Positions 1 to 15,440 of a DNA stretch of 64,000 bases are shown one piece after another. Source of the stretch: Cinclus cinclus (Eukaryota; Chordata; Aves; Passeriformes; Cinclidae); NCBI RefSeq assembly GCF_963662255.1, contig NC_085059.1, positions 11,751,234 through 11,815,233 of the forward strand, written 5' to 3'. Position 1 is the first letter of the stretch, and each line of letters begins with the position of its first letter. A program made the position numbers and the translations under genes. Under the pieces are notes generated by a model that was not told the origin of the DNA, made no database searches, and worked only from the letters and a program-made list of their open reading frames with translations.

Positions 1-260
1 TCTCTGGATATTTAACCATAACCCAACTTCATCTCAAAGTTGCCCACTGTGCCTGACTAATACCCTGCATTAGTAATTTTTTAAAAATCTAGATGTTTTA
101 TTTCAATTAACCACTGTCTCAGTGCTATTATTTCTACACTCAGTAATAAGTGACAGTAAAATTGTCTAGTTCCAAATAACTAGAACCATTTGCAAACAAG
201 TTTGGAAGCCCTTTATTAATTCAGAAGTGAAACACCAGTATTTCAGGTGAGATAAGTATG

Positions 261-266
261 TTTATT
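261..266 (-). terminator. Candidate SKP1 polyadenylation signal AATAAA
   Basis: This is TTTATT on the plus strand, AATAAA on the minus strand, about 1.15 kb after the SKP1 stop. Alternatives are at 212-217 and 726-731. Confidence 0.5.
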
Positions 267-1407
267 AAGGTTCATTCTACTCTAAGGTTTATACAGAGAA
301 TGGAATGCAATACAAGCTAAGAGCACACCTCAAAGATCTACCACACAACCATCCCCTACTCCCTATAAGGGAACTGTAAAAAAAAAAAAAAAAAAATATC
401 AGAAAACCAGTTTAACTAGTTGCAAGTGGCTTTGTCCAAAGAAGATAAGCTTGCTAGTGCATTAGCTTTGTATGCAATAATTAAGTCTCTACAAGCTGAA
501 GTAGCACATACAGAGGCATAAGATTCCCTGTGGACAAATGAAACCATATTTCCTAGAGCTACCTCATAAGGGTCTTTAAAACTGCCTTACAACCAGCCAC
601 TAATTGTATGCACAGGTCAATAATATTAACTTTGGTAATGTCAGTCATTTTTGGTCAAATCTAGATTCCACTTGAAACAGTAAAATGTATAAAACCACAC
701 CCATCCTGTGCATAAAGCAACACACTTTATTTGCTATCACCTAGAGGCAGGTCTTCAAGACATAGCTGAAGTATTCAAATTTAACTGTCAGGAGCTTGTT
801 TAGTTCTAAATCACATTTTCACTAGTCTATAAGGCAAGAGTAAAAGGACAAGAAAGTGGTCATTTTTTTTTTAAATGCAGGACAAGAACAATCTTGATAA
901 TTATATAGCTTTAAGTAACACTTAACTTTTCTCCACAATGTTTTTGTAAGAAATCCAATAACATTTTTACATTATCTAGTTCCCCAAGACATATTCTAGT
1001 TTGTTTTTCTTTCTGAAGTTATCAATACCCTGTAAATACATGTGTTTTGCTCCTCTTGAGGAAGAAGTCATAGATGTTTTTATTTACAACAATCCTTAGC
1101 ACTGTAACTGGACTTCAACAGTTTAAAAGTATAATGAAAATGATAACCTCAAGTGCTACTTCCCATACAGAATCCACACTTAGTTCTGTTTTATTCATTG
1201 CAAAGTAAAAAGACATCCAATTACACTAGTTAAAATTCAGATCTAAATCCGTACTCAAAAAAAACACTACACATGCAAAGGGAACAACATCCTGCTAACA
1301 CAACTTCATTTGCTGCTGCATTTGTCTAATATTAACAATTATGAACAGGGCAGTGCAACTAGTATTTGGAATAATCCTTACAGTGTTTGAGTGTCAGGCA
1401 CAATACT
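261..1407 (-). other. SKP1: SKP1 3' untranslated region (inferred extent)
   Basis: The sequence downstream of the SKP1 TGA on the minus strand is AT-rich and has no coding signal. Its end is placed at an AATAAA read on the minus strand at 266-261. A second AATAAA sits at 217-212, and an upstream one at 731-726 could give a shorter transcript. The lengths of about 0.7 and 1.15 kb suit SKP1 messages, but the polyadenylation site used cannot be read from sequence alone. Confidence 0.55.
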
Positions 1408-7239
<5,832 letters not shown>

Positions 7240-7682
7240 CTACAAGAGAAGGACAGTTATTTCCACACAATATTCAGCAGATGTTACTAGTTCAGCTGAC
7301 TCAAAGATGTGCATCACCTCTACTGCTGAAATTGTTTCTTCTCAACAGCAGATAGCCTCAGATAATCTTAAGGTGCACTTGGATCATTCACTCGTGAATC
7401 AATAGCCCTAAATTCATTAATCCCCATGCTTAAGAAACAATGGCTGACTGAAGTCTAATTTCTAAGCTTCTTTTTTATTATTATTTGAAAGCATAAAATA
7501 CACAGATTTAGTCAATAGTGCCTTTGTTTTTTCCCCCAGTACAACACTACAGATATCTTTCTCTTGAAAAAACTTTCAGGACTTCCAAAACACCACTTGC
7601 CTTCAAATCCAAACTGCTACTCACTTCAGCTGCTCAAACGATGTCAGATCCCAAAAGAAGTTTTCAAATTATAGCCTCTGGA

Positions 7683-7830
7683 ACAGAACCATAACATTGA
7701 GGCTGGAAGAAATTCCCCTAGAGAGAGTCTAGTCCAGTCTCCCTTGCACCAGAGTTAAACAGACCAGATTACTTGAGATCAAAGGCTTTCCTCCAGAAGT
7801 GTTTGGTCTTCTGAAGAGATTAAAAAACAA
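7683..7830 (-). mobile_element. Degraded CR1 LINE 3'-end fragment
   Basis: Read on the minus strand, the sequence has a 'gactagac...ttcttccagcctcaatg' run. This resembles the CR1 3' terminus (GGACTAGATGA...CCAACCTCAATGATTCTATG). It is strongly diverged and its left edge is uncertain. Confidence 0.5.
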
Positions 7831-8753
7831 ACTCCTACAAGGAAGGCCTCCAGCACTCACTACTGCTTTTGCAAAGCAGGAACAAGATCCCTACTTGCTT
7901 AGCATCTGAAATGACCATGCATTTTAACAAAGCTCCTCAAATAAAATGTAGTAAGACCTACCAAATAAGAGGCAGTGGGCTTGAAAGATCTCATTAGCAG
8001 AAACACAATCAAATTTTATAGGAAAGCGTTATTCCAAATATGAAACAACTCAAACCCAGAAGTAAAGCACATGACACAGCAGCCAGGAGACGACAACTTC
8101 TGTCTGAAACTACATATGCAGACTAGGGAGGGTATCACTGCACTTGAGCTAACTAAAGGACACTACAAACACAACTGTCTAGTCACATAAATTTCATAAA
8201 TTTGTTCTCAATCAGCTAGTGGAATGTGTTCTAAGTTCCTTTACCACTCAAAATATTTGTTAGCAGCAAACCATTGCAACAGTTTCCTTTTCTTTTTGGT
8301 CCTCCAGTTACCTGATTCAAGATCACTGAAGCATGTGTTTGCACAGCCTGCAACTACAGCTCTGGAAACAAAGAATTTCAATTAAATTTTGAATGTTCTT
8401 CCCCCACCAAACTTACAAACGTCACACGCTAGCTCCTCGCAGTAGTACTTGAGTTATCAATAGTTAATTAACCAGACTACCTGAAGCAAACTTGCACTAC
8501 TTCTTTCTGAAAGCTCACCAGCATAGTGTGGCTAAGCCTAACAGCCCTGTGCAAACCCAGGCCAAGGGAGGCTTGGCCAATAAGTGTTATTAAGCAGCTC
8601 ACACCAGCCCTGAGTCCTCATTGCTTTAATTTCCATTTGGCACTGAGCTGCTAGTTAATGTTTACACAGCAACATGAGCCTATATGACAGTGCTAGTTCT
8701 AATTAAGATGGGTGTTCTGGAGGAACACAGCCCTGATTGTTCCACAGGAACAA

Positions 8754-8758
8754 GTGTG

Positions 8759-8790
<32 letters not shown>

Positions 8791-8798
8791 CACACACA
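8754..8798. repeat. TA/CA dinucleotide microsatellite
   Basis: GTGTG, then a long TA run with one interruption, then CACACACA. It lies in SKP1 intron 1. Confidence 0.9.
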
Positions 8799-9854
8799 AA
8801 ACCAAAATCTGGATTAAAGCACAGTTCTGGGTTAGCAGTCTGAATTATGTTCTGGGAAAAGTGCACACATTTTACATTTAATGCATCTGTTCTTGCAGTG
8901 ACTGCCTGGGAGCACTCCAGTACAAACCCAGCTCCATCGCCAGTCTCCCTGCACTTACATAATGCTGCACAGAGCAGAGCCGGCCAGACAGGTATGCTGC
9001 CTTAGCCAGGGGAGCCCCAGCAAATATATTTCCCTCCTATCACCCAAACGCACTTCTAACAAGACCTTCAGTTATTGCTGAGCACCTGAAACAGGAAGAA
9101 TGAAGATAAACTATTGCCTTATCATTGACAACACATTACAATTTCATCCAAATTTCATTTTTTTTTATACCACAGAACTGCTTCCTAGAAAATGGGGGGG
9201 GAAGGGGGAAGTAATTTTTAGCAAGCTGCTGTACAGCTCTGGCAGATGACAGTCCCTGGGCAGCAGCACCACTGGGTGACTAAGCAAACCAGTCCTAAAA
9301 GCTTTACCCGAAAACAGCACAACAGGTTGGGAGACGGGCTGAGGCCAAACCTGAATTACAGCGGTAATTTACATGTCTAAGCCTGAAACGCCAAGCTCAG
9401 CCACCTACAGCTGCGCCTCCCAGCACCATTCCGGATGGATGCCCGCTACTTCCCCCTCGCCTTCCGCGTCAGCGCCGGTAACCAGGAGCCAGGTAACGAA
9501 CTCACACCTGAGGCGCGGCTGCTCCGGGTCACGGGGGGGAGGGGTGGGGCAGGGCGAGCCGGGAGGGGGAGGCACAGCCGCTCGGGAGCCACGGGGCTGG
9601 GGAGGAGAGGGCCTCGGTCTGCTCAGAGGCTTCACTCACCACCCCCGCGGGCAACGGTGCCCACACCGCCCCCGCGGGTGTTTTATTTCCGCACGGCCTA
9701 GGAGGGCTCGGCCCCGACGAACCCTGAGAGCTTCGGCCCTGCACAGCCCAGAAGCGCTCATCTTTTGCGTGCGCCCCGGCCCCCGCGATCACTCCACGAC
9801 CTCCCAACCCTCCGTCCGCCGCAGGCTGCCCCCCCCGCCCCGCTCAGTCCTCAC

Positions 9855-9903
9855 CGTGAGGCTGCGATAGCTTCGCAAACAGACCGTGAGGAGGCGGTGG
9901 TAG
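9855..9903 (-). other. SKP1: SKP1 non-coding exon 1 (5'UTR), start inferred from TATA box
   Basis: The 3' edge is the donor at 9855/9854 (CTCACG|GTGAGG on the minus strand). The upper edge is placed about 25-30 bp downstream of the TATA box at 9935-9929, so it is approximate. The exon holds no ATG, consistent with translation starting in exon 2. Confidence 0.7.
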
Positions 9904-9928
9904 CGTTCAGGCCCGACTGCGGCGGCGA

Positions 9929-9935
9929 TTTTATA
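9929..9935 (-). promoter_or_regulatory. SKP1 TATA box
   Basis: TATAAAA in the context CGGTATAAAATCGCC on the minus strand, inside the CpG island and correctly spaced upstream of the predicted first exon. A TATA box in a CpG-island housekeeping promoter is the less common arrangement. Confidence 0.75.
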
Positions 9936-10499
9936 CCGAGCGGAGGAGGAGGAGGAAGGACCCGCCCCTCGCCGCGTCGCAACGCCCGGGCTGCCCGTCA
10001 CGAACGCCTGAGCAAAACACCGCGCCGCGGCTCCCAAACGGTAACAACCGATACTCGCGCCGCCTTCCACGAGGTACGGAGCGGGGAGCGGAGCCGAAAC
10101 GAGTCTGAGGTGAAGGAGCGGCCGGGGGAGAGTCTTTCAGGCAGCGACGGAGCCGCCCAGAAGCCACACCAGAAACCACACAATAGACGGAGGCCAGGGC
10201 CCCTCCCCGCGGCCTGAGGCGCCGCCGCGGGTGGGGGGACGGGCCCTGTGGGGTCCGGACCGCCCCTGAGGGCAGCGTCGGCCGTGACGGTGGAGGGCGC
10301 GGCGGTGTCGGGGCGCTGGTTCGGTACCCTCAGCGGGCCCGGCTGCGAGGCGTTGTGATGAAATCGGTCATTCAGGATAACCCGGGCTCGCCCCAGAACG
10401 GGTTTTCCTTCACGGGGAGAAAGGCCGAGGCCCGGGGGTAAGCGGGGTGATGCTGCGAATATCTGTGGAGGCTTCCCGCGCGTGAACACGGTGAAACTC

Positions 10500-11259
10500 C
10501 ATCGTCAGGGATTGCTCCAGCGACGGAAGACGAAAAACAACATTGAACGGCTAGTTTAAAATTGTTCCAACATTAGACAGCTTTCCTCAAGTGGAAGTAC
10601 GTGCGGGACCTTTCTTGGAGCCGGAAACGGCTCTGAGCGCTGCTCACAGAACATCTACCCTAGATGCCGCCAGCAATTTCAGGCAGCTCTAACTCAGCCC
10701 TTTAAAGCATCTCCGGACACCAGCTCTGCAAGGAGCCCCCGGGCCGAGGAGCAGAGCAGAGCTGGGCACCCAAACACAGCCCAGGCCTTTGTGTTAGCAC
10801 AGCCGCACCTGAGCACTGCGCTCAGCATGGGTGATGGCTGAAAGGTCACCAGTATGTGCTAGAAAACAACAGGTACTGGGTTTTCAGGGGAGAAAGAAGA
10901 GTATGTGAAGGGTTTTGCATCATGAGGAAAGGCAGGTTATGACCCCTCACATTGCTGTAAAGTATCTGGGACACTGTTGTACTGTCACAGCACACGCTCC
11001 ATGCTCTGCTGCTGAACCCAGTTTTGCGTCAGCTCTCCATGGCAAAATGGCTTTCAAGTAGGCAAGATATTTACACAGTGACAATGCAGGATTCTGACAA
11101 TTTGCTTTACTTCCAATCCGAAACAAAAATGTAAGAACCAAAAAGGATATTTTTACATCACTCTAATGCAGATACTGCCAGGGTACCAGTAAGCACACTG
11201 ATACCTGCAACAGCATCACTCTGCAGAGTACAGCATTATTTATAGCCTCAGGCAGCACT
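10500..11259. other. Intergenic, upstream flank of the SKP1 island
   Basis: G+C falls away from the island. No repeat or gene is recognised. Confidence 0.6.
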
Positions 11260-11460
11260 TGGGGAGGTTCAGGTTGGACAACGATTTCTTCCCTGAAAGG
11301 GTTGTCAAAAATTGGCATGTTGATGGACTCACCATCCCTGGAGGTGTTCAAGAAACAAGGTAGCACTGAGTGCTCTGCTCTGGTTGACAAGATGCTGATC
11401 AATTGAGGATTGCAATTGGTAGCCTTGGAGATGTTTTCCAGCCTTAATGATTCTGTGCTA
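11260..11460 (+). mobile_element. CR1 LINE 3'-end fragment, plus orientation
   Basis: It contains the CR1 tail landmarks in order: GGTTCAGGTTGGACA, TTTCTTCCCTGAAAGGGTTGTCA, ACTCACCATCCCTGGAGGTGTTCAAGAA, CTGGTTGACAAG, and CTTGGAGATGTTTTCCAGCCTTAATGATTCTGTG at the end. This is a 5'-truncated copy, as is usual for CR1. Confidence 0.85.
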
Positions 11461-11703
11461 AGTCACAGGTTTCTGTTCCCTTGGGGTCCCAGAGAGTCTC
11501 AGGCTGTGCACCCCACACATTAAGGAAAAAATGACAGCCAGACCCACTGGAAAATATCTTCTAACATGAAGAATTTTCCCAGGATTCAGATTTTCTTAGT
11601 TGAGAATCTTGTTTTCCTCAGTTCAGTAGCCAAGCCAGTGAAGTGTCAAGAATTCCTTACTCCCTTCTCCTTTGCTCCTTTCCCTTCTATCTGAAAGTAG
11701 ATA

Positions 11704-11884
11704 TAGAATCATAGAAGGGTTGGAAGAGACCTAAAGCTCATCTGGTTCCCCCCTACCCTGCCATGGGCAGGGACACCTTCCACTAGATCAGGTTGCTCAG
11801 GGCCCCATCCAGCCTGGCCTTGGATACTTCCAGGAGTGGGGCAGCCACAGCTTCTTTGGGCAACCGTTGCCAGTGTCTGGCTCA
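11704..11884 (-). mobile_element. CR1 LINE 3'-end fragment, minus orientation
   Basis: On the plus strand it starts AGAATCATAGAAGGGTTGGAAGAGACC, passes CTGCCATGGGCAGGGACACC and ACTAGATCAGGTTGCTCAGGGCCCCATCCAGCCTGGCCTTGGA, and ends near CAGTGTCTGG. This is the reverse complement of a CR1 3' end, so the element points the opposite way to the copy at 11260-11460. Confidence 0.9.
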
Positions 11885-12164
11885 CAGAACAAGTGAGACT
11901 ACAATTAGAAAAGTATTTAATATTAAAGATCTTGTTATTTGGGGCTGATTCTTTGGAGTGATGGAAGACATGAATAGATTTTCAACCAGGAAGGACCTCC
12001 TAGAGCTCAGCTGATAGCCAGGCTGTTCTACATCAGAGCATATCACTTAGAACAGGCTTCTCTATAAAATTCCAAAGAACTGTGGGAAGCGACTGCCTGA
12101 TTTGGGAAGCTTGTTCCATGGGCTTTAGGATGCTGAGCAGCTTTTTACTCAGCAGGTTTTAATA

Positions 12165-12245
12165 CAACTCTGAGCAACCTGATCTGACTTGCAGGTGGGT
12201 CCAGGTGACCTCTGTAGTCCCTTCCAGCCTGGATTGCTGTGTGCT
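12165..12245 (+). mobile_element. Degraded CR1 3'-end fragment, plus orientation
   Basis: TGAGCAACCTGATCT, followed by GGTGACCTCTGTAGTCCCTTCCAGCCT, matches the CR1 terminal motif (GAGCAACCTGATCTAG...GGTCCCTTCCAACC) with clear decay. The stretch 11940-12165 may be the older part of the same copy. Confidence 0.6.
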
Positions 12246-14389
12246 TCTGGAACATGTGCTCCCTGCAACTCTCTCTAGCAGCTGAGTGAGCAGCCAGAGG
12301 GCCAGGTGATGCTTGGCAGCAGACTTGGACACTAACAGAAGTTCTTCAGAGATCCTGGTATTGATAACCACATAAGCTCTTTGTTCACCACTGAATAGGA
12401 CCTAATTTTAATTTTTAATGTATATGTAGTGTGAAGCCTCCAGACTACATCTAACGTGACCTTTTGATTTATCCACATCGCATTTACCTCTTTCTTCCTC
12501 AATCACACTATCTCATACTCCAGTGCTGAAAACCACATTCAGTGAACTAAACACCACTGCCTTTATTTTCATTAAATTATTATTTTTTATTTATATTAAA
12601 ACTCCTCAGTTTAGAGAATCAGACAATAACAGAAGGTGGCCAGCGGAAAACATATCTACAAATTCTAAATCCCCTTTCCCAGTGCTGCCAAAGACCAAGG
12701 TTTCTGATCTTCTGACTGCAAATCAGGCTGAGCAAAGGGGCAACAGGGTTTGCTCTCAACACAAGACAAATCTAATGGAATCTAGGAACAGGCAGAAAGC
12801 TAAATTCCATGCTTAATTATAATTGTGGATAAATGTAATTAAAAATGTACTGTGGATGAGCTTTATACTTGGTGCAGCTCTCTACAGCTTTTCAAAGGAA
12901 AAAATTCCATCCTCAGTGGGCTTTGAATTCTACTGTTGAATTAGAAGTTTGGGAAAGTTAAAACAGCAAAAGCACCCCACACCCAAAAAAAAGGCAGATG
13001 GCTGTCACAGATATGCTATAATCACACAACAGCACCTCCCACTGTGCCCTACATATCATACAATGAACCTCCCCAGCCACTCCAGATGCTTCCCATTATC
13101 TGTTGTGACAAAGCAGCTGCTGCAGCAAGTACTGTGAGTCCGTCAGTATTAATGGCACAAATCCCCCATCCCTGGCCAAAGCTGCGAGGCAAAGAACAAG
13201 ACTGCTTAAAAAAGGGGTGGCCCAAATTCAATTGTTCTGCACATAGGTAATGATTGTACTGCAAACAATCCTGAAGTTGAGCATTGCTTCTCTGAGTACA
13301 GAGAATCGCACCAAGTATTAGCCCCAGGTGAATGACAATTAAGGACCTTTGACCACTGAGAACATGGAGGAGGAAGGGATCAGCTTAACACCAAAGCAAA
13401 TACCTGAAAAGATTGGAGCAACTCAGTTTGATTTAAGGCTTAATCAGATCCAGAAGAGCTCTGACCTACATACTCACAGCATCCCTGGTCTGCAGGCACA
13501 GCCAGCTGAGCAGCCATGCAGTCACAGGGGAAGAAGGTTTAACGTGCTCAACACAAGGAAGTGGCCTCCTGGACACAGCCCTCTACCTGCTCCACACCCT
13601 CAGATTCCCTTCCTGGATGTTTCTCTCAGGCAAAAATTAATGTGCCCCCCACTCTTCAGAACACCTCACATTCCACTTTGATAGAGTAATGGGATGGGTT
13701 TTTTTAGCTGCTGGTGGTGATTTAGAGACTATGGAAATAACACACTGATAGTTTTTGAATACAAATGTGATGTAGGATTGTCAAAGTCTAGTGACAGTCA
13801 GGCTTGAAAGAGTTCAGCTTTGCTCCATTGACAAGTTAGAAAAATCCACAGAACTCATCCTGGATTCACTGAACTAAGGAGAGCAAGCCAGGGAGAGAGC
13901 CAAGTGTGACCATGGAATCTGAAAAAGAACCTCATTTACATGTAGGGGAGAATGAGACTTGCTGCAAAAATCATCCTTTTTTTTTTTTTCAGGAATACAA
14001 AAGATGAACATTTTTTAAAACAAGCAGCCACATCAAAATTGAACAACAAAAATAATTGAATAGACTGGTTCAGTGTAAGACCAGAAAACACCAGAATTAT
14101 TCATGTGAAAGAGATGGTGGAAAGACACTGCCGAGCTCAAAGGCCTGAGCTATTGTTATTTAAAGCAGTCTTGGAACAATGCAGCAGCAGAAGAGGAAAA
14201 TTCTTGTTCTCAGTACAAGTCTGATAAACCTGTAGAAAGCTATAAAAAGCTAATTATTGTATTTCCACTTCATCCAAGTGTGTATTAAAGCAGCATCCTT
14301 GAGAAGGTGTTACTTTTCATACAAGTTGTATCCCAGCAATGTGAAATGGTGGGTGGCAGAACCCAGCACTTGGGTGAGAGTCCAGATCA
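12246..14389. other. Intergenic SKP1-PPP2CA, no gene seen
   Basis: AT-rich unique sequence. The open frames here, for example about 110 codons at 13349-13681, resemble no family I know and have no exon-like boundaries. Confidence 0.5.
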
Positions 14390-14950
14390 GAGAATCAGAG
14401 AATCCTAGAATAGTTTGGGTTGGCAGGGACCTTAAAGCTCATCCAGTTCCAACCCTCTGCTGTGGACTAGACCAGACTGCTCAAGGTCACATCCAACCTG
14501 GCCTTGAACACTTCCAGGGATGGGGCAGCCACCGCTTCTCTGGGCAACTGGTACCAGGGCCTCACCACCCTCATAGGCAAGAATTTCTTCCCAACATCCA
14601 ATCTAGTCCTGCTCTCTCTCAGTTTAAAGCCATTCCCCCTTATCTTGTCACTCCAGGCCCCTGTCCCAACACCCTCTCCAGTTCTTTTGTAACCCCTTTA
14701 GGCACTGAAGGGGCTCTCAGGTCTCCCCAGAGCCTTCTCTTCCCCAGGTGGACACCCTCGGCTTTCCCAACCTGGCTCCAGAGCAGAGGGGCTCCAGCCC
14801 TTGGAGCATCTCCATGGCTTCTTCTGGTCTTGCTCCAGCAGGTCCACAATAACCCTCTGGGGTTCCCAGAGGGAACTGGGGATCCCAGAGCTAGACAAGG
14901 CATGGCAGGTGGGGACTCTCAGAGCAGAGTAGACAGCAATAGACTGACAA
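14390..14950 (-). mobile_element. CR1 LINE fragment, about 0.56 kb, minus orientation
   Basis: The plus strand opens with AGAATCAGAGAATCCTAGAATAG, the reverse complement of the CR1 terminal octamer repeats. It continues GTTTGGGTTGGCAGGGACCTTAAAGCTCATCCAGTTCCAACC, CTTGAACACTTCCAGGGATGGGGCAGCCACCGCTTCTCTGGGCAAC, and TTTAAAGCCATTCCCCCTTATC. This is the longest and best-preserved CR1 copy in the window. Open frames in it are remnants of a truncated ORF2 region and its tail. Confidence 0.92.
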
Positions 14951-15269
14951 AACCCAATAACCAAATCCTCTCAAGCTGACACCAAGTGAGATTTTTTACC
15001 AGCTTCTATTTTCTCCTCCAACAGCACTCGCATTCCCCTTACATAACAGTGGGGAGTCGAGATAATTTTAAAAACTGAAGACAAAGAGAAGGAAGACCGA
15101 AAATAGAAATACCTACCTCAAACCTATTTGCAGCGCTTATTTCCTAATCTCACTCTCACTGCACGTCCCCACATTTAAACAGCTATTTCTGTACCGGTTC
15201 TGCCCTGGCATCCTCTGAAATCATCTGGAGCACTCTGGAGGAGCCAAGCCCTGATCCTCTGCCTGCCGA

Positions 15270-15440
15270 GGGTGAGGGTCACCCATCTCCAGCCAGCGCA
15301 TGTCAGCCTTGCCGACAGCAGAGCAGCTGCCGGCCCTGCCGGGTCACGACGCGCCGGTCCCGACAGGCGGGGCAGTGTCACACGGTGGCGCCGGGGCTCG
15401 CTCCGAGGGACGGAAGGCGTTAGCGAGCTCAGCCCCGGAG
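15270..15440. promoter_or_regulatory. Small orphan CpG island
   Basis: A local cluster of CpG (for example GGGTCACGACGCGCCGGTCCCGACAGGCGGGG and GGTGGCGCCGGGGCTCGCTCCGAGGGACGG) stands out from AT-rich flanks, about 5 kb upstream of SKP1 and 5 kb downstream of the PPP2CA 3' end. No protein exon is recognised. It may be a promoter for a non-coding RNA, an enhancer, or the core of a retroviral LTR. Confidence 0.5.

Larger units (their letters stand above)
7240..9854 (-). other. SKP1: SKP1 intron 1
   Basis: It runs from donor GTGAGG after 9855 to acceptor TTGTAG directly before the ATG. It contains a probable old CR1 3' end (about 7683-7830) and a TA/CA microsatellite (8754-8798). The part nearest exon 1 belongs to the CpG island. 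No other gene is seen. Confidence 0.8.
9370..10500. promoter_or_regulatory. SKP1 CpG island promoter
   Basis: A sharp rise in G+C with many CpG dinucleotides surrounds SKP1 exon 1 and its TATA box, extending about 550 bp upstream. Several GC boxes (for example CCCGCCCC near 9962) are visible. The long overlapping reading frames here are a by-product of GC richness. I see no protein-coding gene in the upstream half; a divergent non-coding transcript is possible but unsupported. Confidence 0.8.

Noticed and set aside
9373..10489. Several 90-165-codon frames around SKP1 exon 1
   Set aside because: They overlap each other on both strands in a CpG island, and their composition explains them.
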